Assembly (NCBI GenBank): GCA_003648575.1
Contig: QMPN01000183.1
Location: 1 to 6,102, forward strand
Direction of reading: 5' to 3'
DNA length: 6,102 bases
DNA from: Bacteroidota bacterium
GTDB taxonomy: Bacteria; Bacteroidota; Bacteroidia; Bacteroidales; B18-G4
Shown: piece after piece, positions 1 to 5,945 of the stretch
How positions within the stretch are numbered: position 1 is the first letter of the stretch
Layout: each line of letters opens with the position of its first letter
Notes under the pieces: generated by a model
What the model saw: the letters and a program-made list of their open reading frames with translations, nothing else
Database searches by the model: none
What the model was told of the DNA's origin: nothing
Position numbers and translations under genes: made by a program

Positions 1-984
1 ACGGGTATCCCTCGTGATTACTTTCCATTCGGCAAAGCTTCCTTCGGGAACCACAAAATCGCCTGTATTTTCAAATACTTCATTTTTCTTAGCGGTGTAT
101 CGCGGGTAGGTGAGAGACACCTCATAGTTGGTAACGACAGGACGCGGCAGCACCCTAATACTGTAAGGACCGAAACTATAATCTTCAGCTACGATGCTGA
201 AATGCATATCGTGCTGCAGCTTGTTCATGGTATACGAAAATACCCCGGAGGCTTCTTTACGGAAAGGAATCAGATTGGTATTGGCGGACAAATACATCCC
301 GGCAGGCATTTGTTCACCAACAACTTCTACTCTCAAGGTATAATCATCATATTGTACAGCTTCCATTCTGTCGTTCAGGATATGGAGGGTAAACGGGAGC
401 GGGCGTTCAAATTCAGCCCTGTGCCTGATCAGTCTTTTAGAAGGTGCCGTGATCATGGATGGGGATGCAAGTAGCAGTATGATCAAAAGCAGCAGGGGAG
501 GGATGGCGTATTTCAGATACTTCCTGTTTTTACGGTAGTCGACTGCCCTGACGAAGGGAACCGGATGAAGGCTTTTTGTTTTTTGGTCGATACTGGCCTC
601 AAGTAGTTCCAGCGCAATGTTTTCTTTACTGAGCTTTTTCAGCTGCAGTGTGTTAATCAGCTTATCCCGGACTTCAGGAAAGTGCTCGCCAATGATAGAT
701 GCCGCCTCCTCTTCCCCCATGGTTTTTCCAACCCTGAAAAGCTTAAATAATGGCATGATGATCAGCCTGATCAGGATAAGGATGTTCAGTCCAACGTATG
801 CGTAAAACAAGGCCGTTCGTACCCGTGGACTGCTCCAGGTATAGTATTCGAAGGCTGTGATCAGGAGAAAAAAGAAAACAAATACTGCCACAAACCATAT
901 CACACCACGAAACAGCCGGCTCATGTAATATTTACGAATGAAGCGGTCGAGCTTACGGATCAGTATGTTGTAATTTTCCTGCAT
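1..984 (-). CDS. DUF4175-like membrane protein, N-terminal part (runs off the left edge)
   Basis: Reading the minus strand from an ATG at 984 gives 328 codons without a stop to base 1, so the C-terminal part is missing. The protein begins MQENYNILIRKLDRFIRKYY. Three hydrophobic helices are visible at about residues 27-45, 57-80 and 157-178. Between the second and third is a soluble stretch (81-156) with the HFPEVRDKLINTLQL segment, which I recall as typical of Bacteroidota DUF4175 proteins. After the third helix the chain becomes beta-rich, with Ig-like strand patterns such as VSLTYPRYT near residue 295, suggesting a periplasmic domain. Family members as I remember them are about 1,100 residues with a Gln/Glu-rich coiled-coil C-terminus, which cannot be checked here. 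No biochemical function is known to me. The gene is divergent from the M1 peptidase and has a good promoter at 1046-1080. The reading frame is certain; the family name rests on recall. Confidence 0.8.
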   Translation of the reverse strand, partial: MQENYNILIRKLDRFIRKYYMSRLFRGVIWFVAVFVFFFLLITAFEYYTWSSPRVRTALFYAYVGLNILILIRLIIMPLFKLFRVGKTMGEEEAASIIGEHFPEVRDKLINTLQLKKLSKENIALELLEASIDQKTKSLHPVPFVRAVDYRKNRKYLKYAIPPLLLLIILLLASPSMITAPSKRLIRHRAEFERPLPFTLHILNDRMEAVQYDDYTLRVEVVGEQMPAGMYLSANTNLIPFRKEASGVFSYTMNKLQHDMHFSIVAEDYSFGPYSIRVLPRPVVTNYEVSLTYPRYTAKKNEVFENTGDFVVPEGSFAEWKVITRDTR

Positions 985-1004
985 TACGCTTTAAGGCTAT
1001 TGTA

Positions 1005-1020
1005 TGTGAACGAAGTCACA
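1005..1020. promoter_or_regulatory. CRP/FNR-type palindrome TGTGA-N6-TCACA
   Basis: The 16 bases TGTGAACGAAGTCACA are a perfect match to the core CRP operator form, two TGTGA half-sites in inverted orientation with six bases between them. It lies 20-35 bases downstream of the predicted minus-strand start, in the leader of the DUF4175-like gene, where a bound protein would be expected to repress. In the minus-strand RNA the same bases could form a 5-bp hairpin with UUCG in the loop. Whether this organism's Crp/Fnr regulators read this sequence is unknown, so the site is only a candidate. Confidence 0.35.
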
Positions 1021-1045
1021 AAAGCAATTATTTCAGCCTAGCATA

Positions 1046-1080
1046 CAAAGGTATGTATTCAGCCACGATTTCATATCAAA
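1046..1080 (-). promoter_or_regulatory. Bacteroidota-type promoter for the DUF4175-like gene
   Basis: On the minus strand TACCTTTG (bases 1053 to 1046) fits the Bacteroidota -7 consensus TAnnTTTG exactly. A TTTG lies upstream at 1080 to 1077, leaving 23 bases between its TTG and the -7 element, at the long end of the 17-23 range described for this phylum. Transcription would start near 1040, giving a leader of about 55 bases before the ATG at 984. The -7 element sits inside a short palindrome, CATAC-AAAG-GTATG (1042-1055). Confidence 0.6.
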
Positions 1081-1168
1081 TCATCAATTTGTGCTGTAAA
1101 ACTGTATAGAAATGATACAAGAGCCAATAGATTAAACAAAAATCATCCCAATATGTTAAGTAATTGAC

Positions 1169-1206
1169 TAATATTGAGCCCTCAAATAAACAAACAAAAC
1201 ACAAAA
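1169..1206 (+). promoter_or_regulatory. Possible -7 element and A-rich leader of the M1 peptidase gene
   Basis: TAATATTG at 1169-1176 differs from TAnnTTTG at one base. It would put a start near 1182 and a leader of about 25 bases. No TTG is found 17-23 bases upstream, so the call is weak. The leader (1181-1206) is almost entirely A and C and contains no Shine-Dalgarno sequence, as is common for strongly translated Bacteroidota genes. Confidence 0.25.
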
Positions 1207-3171
1207 ATGAAAAAACTGACCCTCTTATCTGCCATCTTACTAATTTCTGCTGTTGTATTTGGACAGTGGAACGAATCTGAGGATACCCATTTCGGCTGTA
1301 ATCATGCCAAGGGACAACACCACAAAGGAGCTGATGCCATGTTTTATTTTCAGGAAGACCTGATGTGGGATTATGATGTAACGTTTTACTTTCTCGACAT
1401 AGAAGTTAGCCCAACCAGCATTGCTGTTGGCGGCAACGTCAGCATCCATGCGGAGGTGGTTTCCCCAAGTATGGACACACTGGTCCTTGAATATACGGAT
1501 GGTATGTTTGTTGATTCGGCCTTTGTTGACGGGATCATGGTAACGCCTTACCATACCAACAACCATATTTATATGCTCCTGCCATCAACCCTGAACCAGG
1601 GAGATAATTTCGTTGCGCAGGTTTATTATCACGGTGTTCCACCCACCGGAGGCTTCTTTTCGGGTGTGTCAAACGCGTATTCCAATTTCTGGGGCAAGCA
1701 TGTAACGTGGACTCTTTCGGAGCCCTACGGTGCCCGCGATTGGTTTCCGGTAAAACAGGTATTGCCCGACAAGGCTGATTCCTGCTGGGTATTTCTTACT
1801 ACAGATGCGGAATATACTGCCGGTTCACAGGGTATGCTTACTGCTGTTACCCCCATGCCCGACAACAAGCTCAGGTATGAATGGAAGTCGCAATACCCTA
1901 TTGCGTATTACCTGATTTCTTTTGCAGTGGCTGATTATTTAGAGTATGATGTTTATGCACATCCGGAGGAGATGGGAACAGATTCTCTGCTTATCCAGAA
2001 CTTTCTTTATGATCATCCCGACATGCTTAATGCCGTGAAGGATGACGTAGATGAAACCGTTAATTTTATTGAACTCTTTTCCGATCTTTATATTCTCTAT
2101 CCTTTCCATGAAGAAAAGTATGGCCATTGCCTTACACAGCTGGGAGGTGGTATGGAGCACCAGACCATGACCACCATCGGTGGGTTTAACTATGACCTGG
2201 TATCTCACGAGCTCGGTCATATGTGGTTTGGCGACAACGTGACCTGTGCCACCTGGTCTGATATCTGGATCAACGAAGGCTTTGCCTCTTATGGCGAATA
2301 CCTCGCAAGAGAGCACCTGCAGAGCCAGTCATCAGCCAGTAGCTGGATGAATTCAACGCACTACAATGTGCTGTCACAGCCCGATGGAAGTGTATATGTT
2401 CCACCGGAAGAGCTGGACAATATCGGAAGGATATTCAACGGCAGGCTTTCTTATGACAAAGGGGCTTCCATCATTCATATGATCCGCTTCGAACTTAATA
2501 ACGACAGTATCTTTTTTGCCATCCTCGATGAGTTTCAGACTCAGTATACCGACAGCACGGCTACCGGTGATGACTTTAAAGCCGTTGTTGAAGATCTGAG
2601 CGGTATGGATTTCACCGACTTCTTTAACCAATGGTATTATGGAGAGGGATACCCGATCTATAGCATCGTATGGAACCAGACCCCTGAAGGGTTGAATATG
2701 AATGTTACCCAGACCACATCTTATCCTTCTGTTACGCCATTTTTTAAAATGCACATGGAGTACAGGATTCTAACAACTGAAGTGGATACCATGATCAGGC
2801 TGTACCAGGATGCCAATTTTAATCAGTACACCATCCCCCTGCCGGGAGAAGTGGCTGCCATTATGATCGATCCCGATAACTGGGTACTGAATAAGATAGG
2901 TTCTGTTGTTGTAGGTGTAGAAGAGGATGAGAACCCGGTGTTCTTCACCTTCGGTCCTAACCCTGCCAGTGAAAGCATCAATCTTTTTATGGCTAATTCC
3001 TCGGATGAAGTTCAGATAAGCATACTGGATATCACAGGGAAGACCATGATAGAAACCCGCGAAACAGGCGGAACCATCAAGATTAATACTTCCGACCTTC
3101 CCAAAGGCTCCTATCTGATAAGGTTACAGAATGAGGATGCTGCTTTTACACGTAGGTTTGTGAAAATTTAG
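1207..3171 (+). CDS. Secreted M1 family zinc metallopeptidase with T9SS sorting domain
   Basis: This 654-residue protein should cleave N-terminal residues from peptides outside the cell or at its surface. I chose the ATG at 1207 over the in-frame TTG at 1174 because it begins a clean signal peptide, with cleavage likely after G19 (VFG/Q). A beta-rich N-terminal domain (about 45-250) precedes the catalytic domain. H334-E335-L-G-H338 with E357 eighteen residues on forms the zinc site, E335 being the general base, and Y416 in YDKGA matches the transition-state tyrosine. The exopeptidase GxMEN motif reads GGGMEH (313-318), with His for Asn. A beta domain follows (about 485-570). The end (about 577-654), with PNPASESINL, ISILDITGK and a basic FVKI terminus, is a type A T9SS sorting domain, normally removed at the surface. 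The helical C-terminal domain of PepN/ERAP enzymes is absent. The family assignment is secure; the substrate is unknown. Confidence 0.95.
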   Translation: MKKLTLLSAILLISAVVFGQWNESEDTHFGCNHAKGQHHKGADAMFYFQEDLMWDYDVTFYFLDIEVSPTSIAVGGNVSIHAEVVSPSMDTLVLEYTDGMFVDSAFVDGIMVTPYHTNNHIYMLLPSTLNQGDNFVAQVYYHGVPPTGGFFSGVSNAYSNFWGKHVTWTLSEPYGARDWFPVKQVLPDKADSCWVFLTTDAEYTAGSQGMLTAVTPMPDNKLRYEWKSQYPIAYYLISFAVADYLEYDVYAHPEEMGTDSLLIQNFLYDHPDMLNAVKDDVDETVNFIELFSDLYILYPFHEEKYGHCLTQLGGGMEHQTMTTIGGFNYDLVSHELGHMWFGDNVTCATWSDIWINEGFASYGEYLAREHLQSQSSASSWMNSTHYNVLSQPDGSVYVPPEELDNIGRIFNGRLSYDKGASIIHMIRFELNNDSIFFAILDEFQTQYTDSTATGDDFKAVVEDLSGMDFTDFFNQWYYGEGYPIYSIVWNQTPEGLNMNVTQTTSYPSVTPFFKMHMEYRILTTEVDTMIRLYQDANFNQYTIPLPGEVAAIMIDPDNWVLNKIGSVVVGVEEDENPVFFTFGPNPASESINLFMANSSDEVQISILDITGKTMIETRETGGTIKINTSDLPKGSYLIRLQNEDAAFTRRFVKI

Positions 3172-3197
3172 GAACCGGCATCAGGTAAAGGTTAAAA

Positions 3198-3218
3198 GGC
3201 ATATGGCACATGGCATAA
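3198..3218. repeat. Degenerate heptamer tandem tract A (3 units)
   Basis: Three adjacent 7-bp units, GGCATAT, then GGCACAT, then GGCATAA, follow the stop of the M1 gene. Each differs from the others at one or two bases. The tract is in noncoding sequence and belongs to a group of three heptamer tracts in the same spacer. Confidence 0.6.
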
Positions 3219-3221
3219 GTT

Positions 3222-3249
3222 TCCATGTTTCAAGTCTCGAGTCTTAAGT
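3222..3249. repeat. Degenerate heptamer tandem tract B (4 units)
   Basis: Four 7-bp units can be read as TCCATGT, TTCAAGT, CTCGAGT and CTTAAGT, with a rough consensus YTCAAGT. The word differs from those of the tracts on either side, but the period is the same. Confidence 0.55.
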
Positions 3250-3279
3250 TTCTATATAAATTCATTCCAACAGTACTTC

Positions 3280-3300
3280 CCTGCACCCTGTACCTTGCAC
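3280..3300. repeat. Degenerate heptamer tandem tract C (3 units)
   Basis: Three 7-bp units, CCTGCAC, CCTGTAC and CTTGCAC, end eight bases before the predicted gltX -7 element, where a -33 element would be expected. A fourth, weaker unit CTTTTAT follows at 3301-3307. Confidence 0.6.
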
Positions 3301-3308
3301 CTTTTATT

Positions 3309-3322
3309 TATCTTTGCCGGCA
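3309..3322 (+). promoter_or_regulatory. Predicted -7 element of gltX with overlapping palindrome
   Basis: TATCTTTG (3309-3316) matches the Bacteroidota -7 consensus TAnnTTTG exactly. It is followed directly by the 8-bp palindrome TGCCGGCA (3315-3322), at the likely start of transcription. The leader to the ATG at 3335 would be only about 13 bases. A proper -33 TTG at 17-23 bases upstream is missing; the heptamer tract C occupies that place. The site is plausible but not certain. Confidence 0.45.
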
Positions 3323-3334
3323 TAAATATTTACT

Positions 3335-4864
3335 ATGACAAAAGAAATTCGTGTCCGTTTTGCACCCAGCCCAACCGGTCCGCTACATATCGGGGGTGTA
3401 AGGACAGCCTTGTATAATTACCTTTTCGCAAAACACAATAACGGGAAGATGATCCTCCGAATAGAGGATACCGATCAAACCAGGTTTGTACCCGGGGCAG
3501 AAGACTATATTGTTGAGTCATTCAAATGGTGTGGCATTAAATTCGACGAGGGTGTAGATGTTGGCGGTGAATATGGCCCCTACCGGCAATCGGAGAGAAA
3601 ATCGATATACCTGGATTATGCTGACAGGCTGGTAAAAAGCGGCCATGCTTATTATGCTTTCGATACACCTGAAGAACTTGGGGGTATGCGCAAAGAACTT
3701 GAGGCTGCCGGTGCCAGGTATACCAGCTATAATACCGAATCGCGGAAGAAAATGAGTAACTCATTGACCTTATCGAACGAAGAGGTCATGCGCAGGCTCT
3801 CTGTTGGCGAGGCATATGTGATTCGTTTCAAGATGCCGGAAAATGAAATGATCATCCTCCATGACGAGATCAGAAAAGATGTTGAAGTACATTCTTCTAC
3901 ACTGGACGATAAAGTGCTATATAAGTCCGACGGCATGCCCACCTATCATCTTGCGAACGTGGTAGATGACTACCTGATGAAGATCAGCCATGTAATTCGT
4001 GGGGAAGAGTGGTTACCATCATTGCCCTTGCATGTATTGCTGTATCGCCACCTGGGCTGGGAAGATGTCATGCCGAAATTTGCACATCTCCCCCTTCTTA
4101 TGAAGCCTGACGGCAAAGGCAAACTGAGCAAGCGAGATGGAGACCGGATGGGATTCCCGGTATTTCCCCTGGAGTGGAAAGACCCCAAAAATGATGAGAT
4201 TTCCCGTGGCTACAGGGAGGATGGTTATTTCCCGGATGCCTTTGTAAATATGCTGGCCCTGCTGGGCTGGAACCCCGGAACAGAACAGGAAATATTCGAT
4301 ATGGCAGGACTTGCCGAGCAGTTTAGCCTTGAGCGAGTGAATAAGTCGGGGGCGAGGTTTGATCCGGAGAAAGCAAAGTGGTTCAATCATCAATATCTCA
4401 TAGAGAAGAGCGATGAAGAACTGGCAGAAGCTTTTGCTTCGATTGTAGAATCCAAAGGGTGCCAGATACCGGGTACCGGGTACATGGAGAGAGTTGTTGG
4501 GCTGGTGAAGGAAAGGGTAAATTTTGTGCATGAGATCTGGGACCAGGCTTCTTTCTTTTTTGAAGCACCAACATTTTATGATGAGAAGACGGTGAAGAAA
4601 CGCTGGAAAGATAATACCGGGCAGTTGCTGACCGATGTATTAAGTATAATTAGGGCATCAGATCCTTTCGAAAGGGATGTCATCCACGACAAAGTAGCAG
4701 CCTATCTTGAAGAGAAAGAGATCGGTATGGGACAGGTGATGATCGGAATGCGCCTGTGTCTGGTTGGCAGTGGTACGGGTCCTGACCTTTTTACCATCAT
4801 GGAAATGATAGGGATTGAGGAGACGATTGCAAGGATTGAAAAGGGGATTCAAGAGCTCTCATAA
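3335..4864 (+). CDS. gltX: Glutamyl-tRNA synthetase
   Basis: This class I synthetase joins glutamate to tRNA-Glu in the cytoplasm using ATP. The 509-residue length is normal for a bacterial GluRS. The N-terminal Rossmann fold opens with RFAPSPTGPLHIGG, whose HIGG (18-21) is the HIGH signature. GEEWLPSLPLH (223-233) and KLSKRDGDRMG (263-273), the KMSKS loop, complete the active site. The all-helical anticodon-binding half runs from about residue 310 to the end. The position where E. coli GluRS has its zinc-binding cysteines reads AYYAFDTPEE (105-114), so the zinc knuckle is absent. The ATG at 3335 is followed at once by conserved sequence, so the start is firm. The gene stands 163 bases after the M1 gene with its own likely promoter. 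Whether it also charges tRNA-Gln (non-discriminating type) cannot be decided from the sequence. Confidence 0.98.
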   Translation: MTKEIRVRFAPSPTGPLHIGGVRTALYNYLFAKHNNGKMILRIEDTDQTRFVPGAEDYIVESFKWCGIKFDEGVDVGGEYGPYRQSERKSIYLDYADRLVKSGHAYYAFDTPEELGGMRKELEAAGARYTSYNTESRKKMSNSLTLSNEEVMRRLSVGEAYVIRFKMPENEMIILHDEIRKDVEVHSSTLDDKVLYKSDGMPTYHLANVVDDYLMKISHVIRGEEWLPSLPLHVLLYRHLGWEDVMPKFAHLPLLMKPDGKGKLSKRDGDRMGFPVFPLEWKDPKNDEISRGYREDGYFPDAFVNMLALLGWNPGTEQEIFDMAGLAEQFSLERVNKSGARFDPEKAKWFNHQYLIEKSDEELAEAFASIVESKGCQIPGTGYMERVVGLVKERVNFVHEIWDQASFFFEAPTFYDEKTVKKRWKDNTGQLLTDVLSIIRASDPFERDVIHDKVAAYLEEKEIGMGQVMIGMRLCLVGSGTGPDLFTIMEMIGIEETIARIEKGIQELS

Positions 4865-4894
4865 TGCCATAAGATATCGTAGACAGGTGAACTC

Positions 4895-4945
4895 TTAGTG
4901 GCTGAGTGCGTTACTTTAATAGTATACCGACACTCATCTCACTAA
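4895..4945. repeat. Interrupted inverted repeat between gltX and the AhpD-like gene
   Basis: The left arm TTAGTG-gc-TGAGTG (4895-4908) is complementary to the right arm CACTCA-tct-CACTAA (4931-4945), giving two perfect 6-bp stems separated by a small internal loop, with 22 bases between the arms. The right arm continues as a short-period CTCACTA repeat (CTCACTA at 4938-4944 and again at 4946-4952) that ends just before the ATG at 4956. There is no T-run after it, so it is not a standard terminator. It may be an mRNA structure or simply a by-product of degenerate short repeats. Confidence 0.45.
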
Positions 4946-4955
4946 CTCACTAGTT

Positions 4956-5510
4956 ATGCCTAACATTCCATCAATTAAGAAAAATGAATCACTTTCTAAT
5001 GTATTTGCAAGGTTTAATACGGGCATTGAAAAGCCACTTATGGAGTTTCATGAGGTATTAATGCGGAGTGAGGACTCTCCTTTCTCTGAGGTAGAAAGGG
5101 AATTGCTTGCTGCTTATGTTTCCGGAGTCATGAACGATTGCGGATACTGTTTAAACATACATACACTTGTAGCCGTTGAGTTTGGGGCTGAAGAAGACTT
5201 GGTTGAAAGATTATTGAAAGATATAGACAGCTCCGGAGTTGATGAAAAACTGAAGCCTGTATTGCGGTATGTAAAAAAATTAACACTGACCCCATATAAA
5301 ATGATTGATGCTGATACAGAGGCAATATTTGAGGCCGGTTGGGATGAAAGGGCCCTGTATGATGCACTTCTGATTTGCTGTACCTGGAATTTCATGAATC
5401 GGTTTGTTGAGGGCGTGGGAATCGAGCTAAGTCAGGAGCAATATGCAGCCTCGGCAAAGATGCTGGCAAAGGGATATGCACCCATCATTGAAAAGTATAA
5501 TCTGAAGTAA
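4956..5510 (+). CDS. AhpD-like / carboxymuconolactone decarboxylase family protein (peroxidase-related)
   Basis: The 184-residue, mostly helical protein carries the redox signature of the AhpD/CMD fold: C62-G-Y-C65-L-N-I-H69, a CxxC with His four residues after the second Cys. In AhpD these residues, with an upstream Glu, form a thiol site that reduces a partner or a peroxide. Here the nearest Glu (E49) has 12 residues before C62 rather than the 11 I recall for AhpD, so the proton relay may be arranged differently. The C-terminal helix with WNFMNRFVEGVGI (144-156) is typical of the uncharacterised peroxidase-related branch, preceded by an unusual pair C141-C142. No signal peptide is seen, so it should be cytoplasmic. 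It lies 91 bases after gltX and 81 before folB, without close coupling to either. The family is clear; the substrate and electron donor are unknown. Confidence 0.88.
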   Translation: MPNIPSIKKNESLSNVFARFNTGIEKPLMEFHEVLMRSEDSPFSEVERELLAAYVSGVMNDCGYCLNIHTLVAVEFGAEEDLVERLLKDIDSSGVDEKLKPVLRYVKKLTLTPYKMIDADTEAIFEAGWDERALYDALLICCTWNFMNRFVEGVGIELSQEQYAASAKMLAKGYAPIIEKYNLK

Positions 5511-5557
5511 TATCCTTATTTAGAATAAATTCAGTCGCGGGTATCGTCGTAAATTAT

Positions 5558-5574
5558 TAATATTGTCGGGACAA
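5558..5574 (+). promoter_or_regulatory. Possible folB control site: near-consensus -7 and small palindrome
   Basis: TAATATTG at 5558-5565 is one base off TAnnTTTG and is the same octamer found ahead of the M1 peptidase gene (1169-1176). It overlaps a TTGTC-GG-GACAA palindrome (5563-5574). No matching upstream TTG is visible. A start would fall about 20 bases before the folB ATG. Weak evidence. Confidence 0.2.
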
Positions 5575-5591
5575 AATACGGTTTAAGGCAA

Positions 5592-5945
5592 ATGTCAACG
5601 ATATCGATAGAACAAATGGAGTTTTATGCCTACCATGGCTGCTTTAAGGAAGAGCAGATCATAGGCACCCGATTTCTTGTTGATCTTTACCTTGAAACCA
5701 ATACGGGTAAAGCAGAAAGAACAGACGACCTGATTGACACAGTGAACTATCAGGAAGTTTATTTGTTAGTGAAGACAGAAATGGAGATCAAGTCAAAATT
5801 ACTTGAACATGTAGGAAGGCGGATACTTGATGCAGTAAGAGGAAAATACCCCCAGATTGCATCTGCTGAACTAAAGATTTCCAAGATGAATCCACCCCTG
5901 GGTGGGAAAATGAAAAATGTAAGCCTTACAATGCGCGCAGAATGA
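5592..5945 (+). CDS. folB: Dihydroneopterin aldolase
   Basis: FolB splits 7,8-dihydroneopterin into 6-hydroxymethyl-7,8-dihydropterin and glycolaldehyde in folate synthesis, acting in the cytoplasm as a ring-shaped oligomer. The 117 residues match the usual size. The N-terminal FYAYHGCFKEEQ (11-22) is the family signature, with E21 at the place of the conserved Glu. TVNYQEVY (50-57) carries the active-site Tyr (Y53). E72 in LLEHVGRRI fits the pterin-anchoring Glu, and K98 in ISKMNPPLGG is the catalytic lysine. All expected catalytic residues are therefore present. The ATG at 5592 is preceded by a weak AAGG three bases upstream. The stop TGA overlaps the ATG of the next gene (ATGA at 5942-5945), so the two are probably translated together. 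Confidence 0.96.
   Translation: MSTISIEQMEFYAYHGCFKEEQIIGTRFLVDLYLETNTGKAERTDDLIDTVNYQEVYLLVKTEMEIKSKLLEHVGRRILDAVRGKYPQIASAELKISKMNPPLGGKMKNVSLTMRAE

Noticed and set aside
202..805. Plus-strand open frames at 202-474 and 617-805
   Set aside because: They lie opposite the DUF4175-like gene, whose minus-strand frame is open throughout and has coherent helices and a good promoter. The plus-strand products resemble nothing known to me.
1174..1206. TTG at 1174 as the start of the M1 peptidase
   Set aside because: It would add 11 polar residues ahead of a normal signal peptide that begins at the ATG at 1207, and it overlaps the possible -7 element.
3236..3242. CTCGAG centre in tract B as an operator palindrome
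   Set aside because: Symmetry does not extend beyond the central six bases; the stretch is better explained as direct 7-bp units.
4019..4531. 170-residue minus-strand frame inside gltX
   Set aside because: It is a long shadow of a highly conserved synthetase gene. It shows no recognisable domain or promoter.
5518..5530. ATTTA-gaa-TAAAT hairpin after the AhpD-like gene as a terminator
   Set aside because: The stem is only five A/T pairs and no T-run follows, so it is too weak to call.
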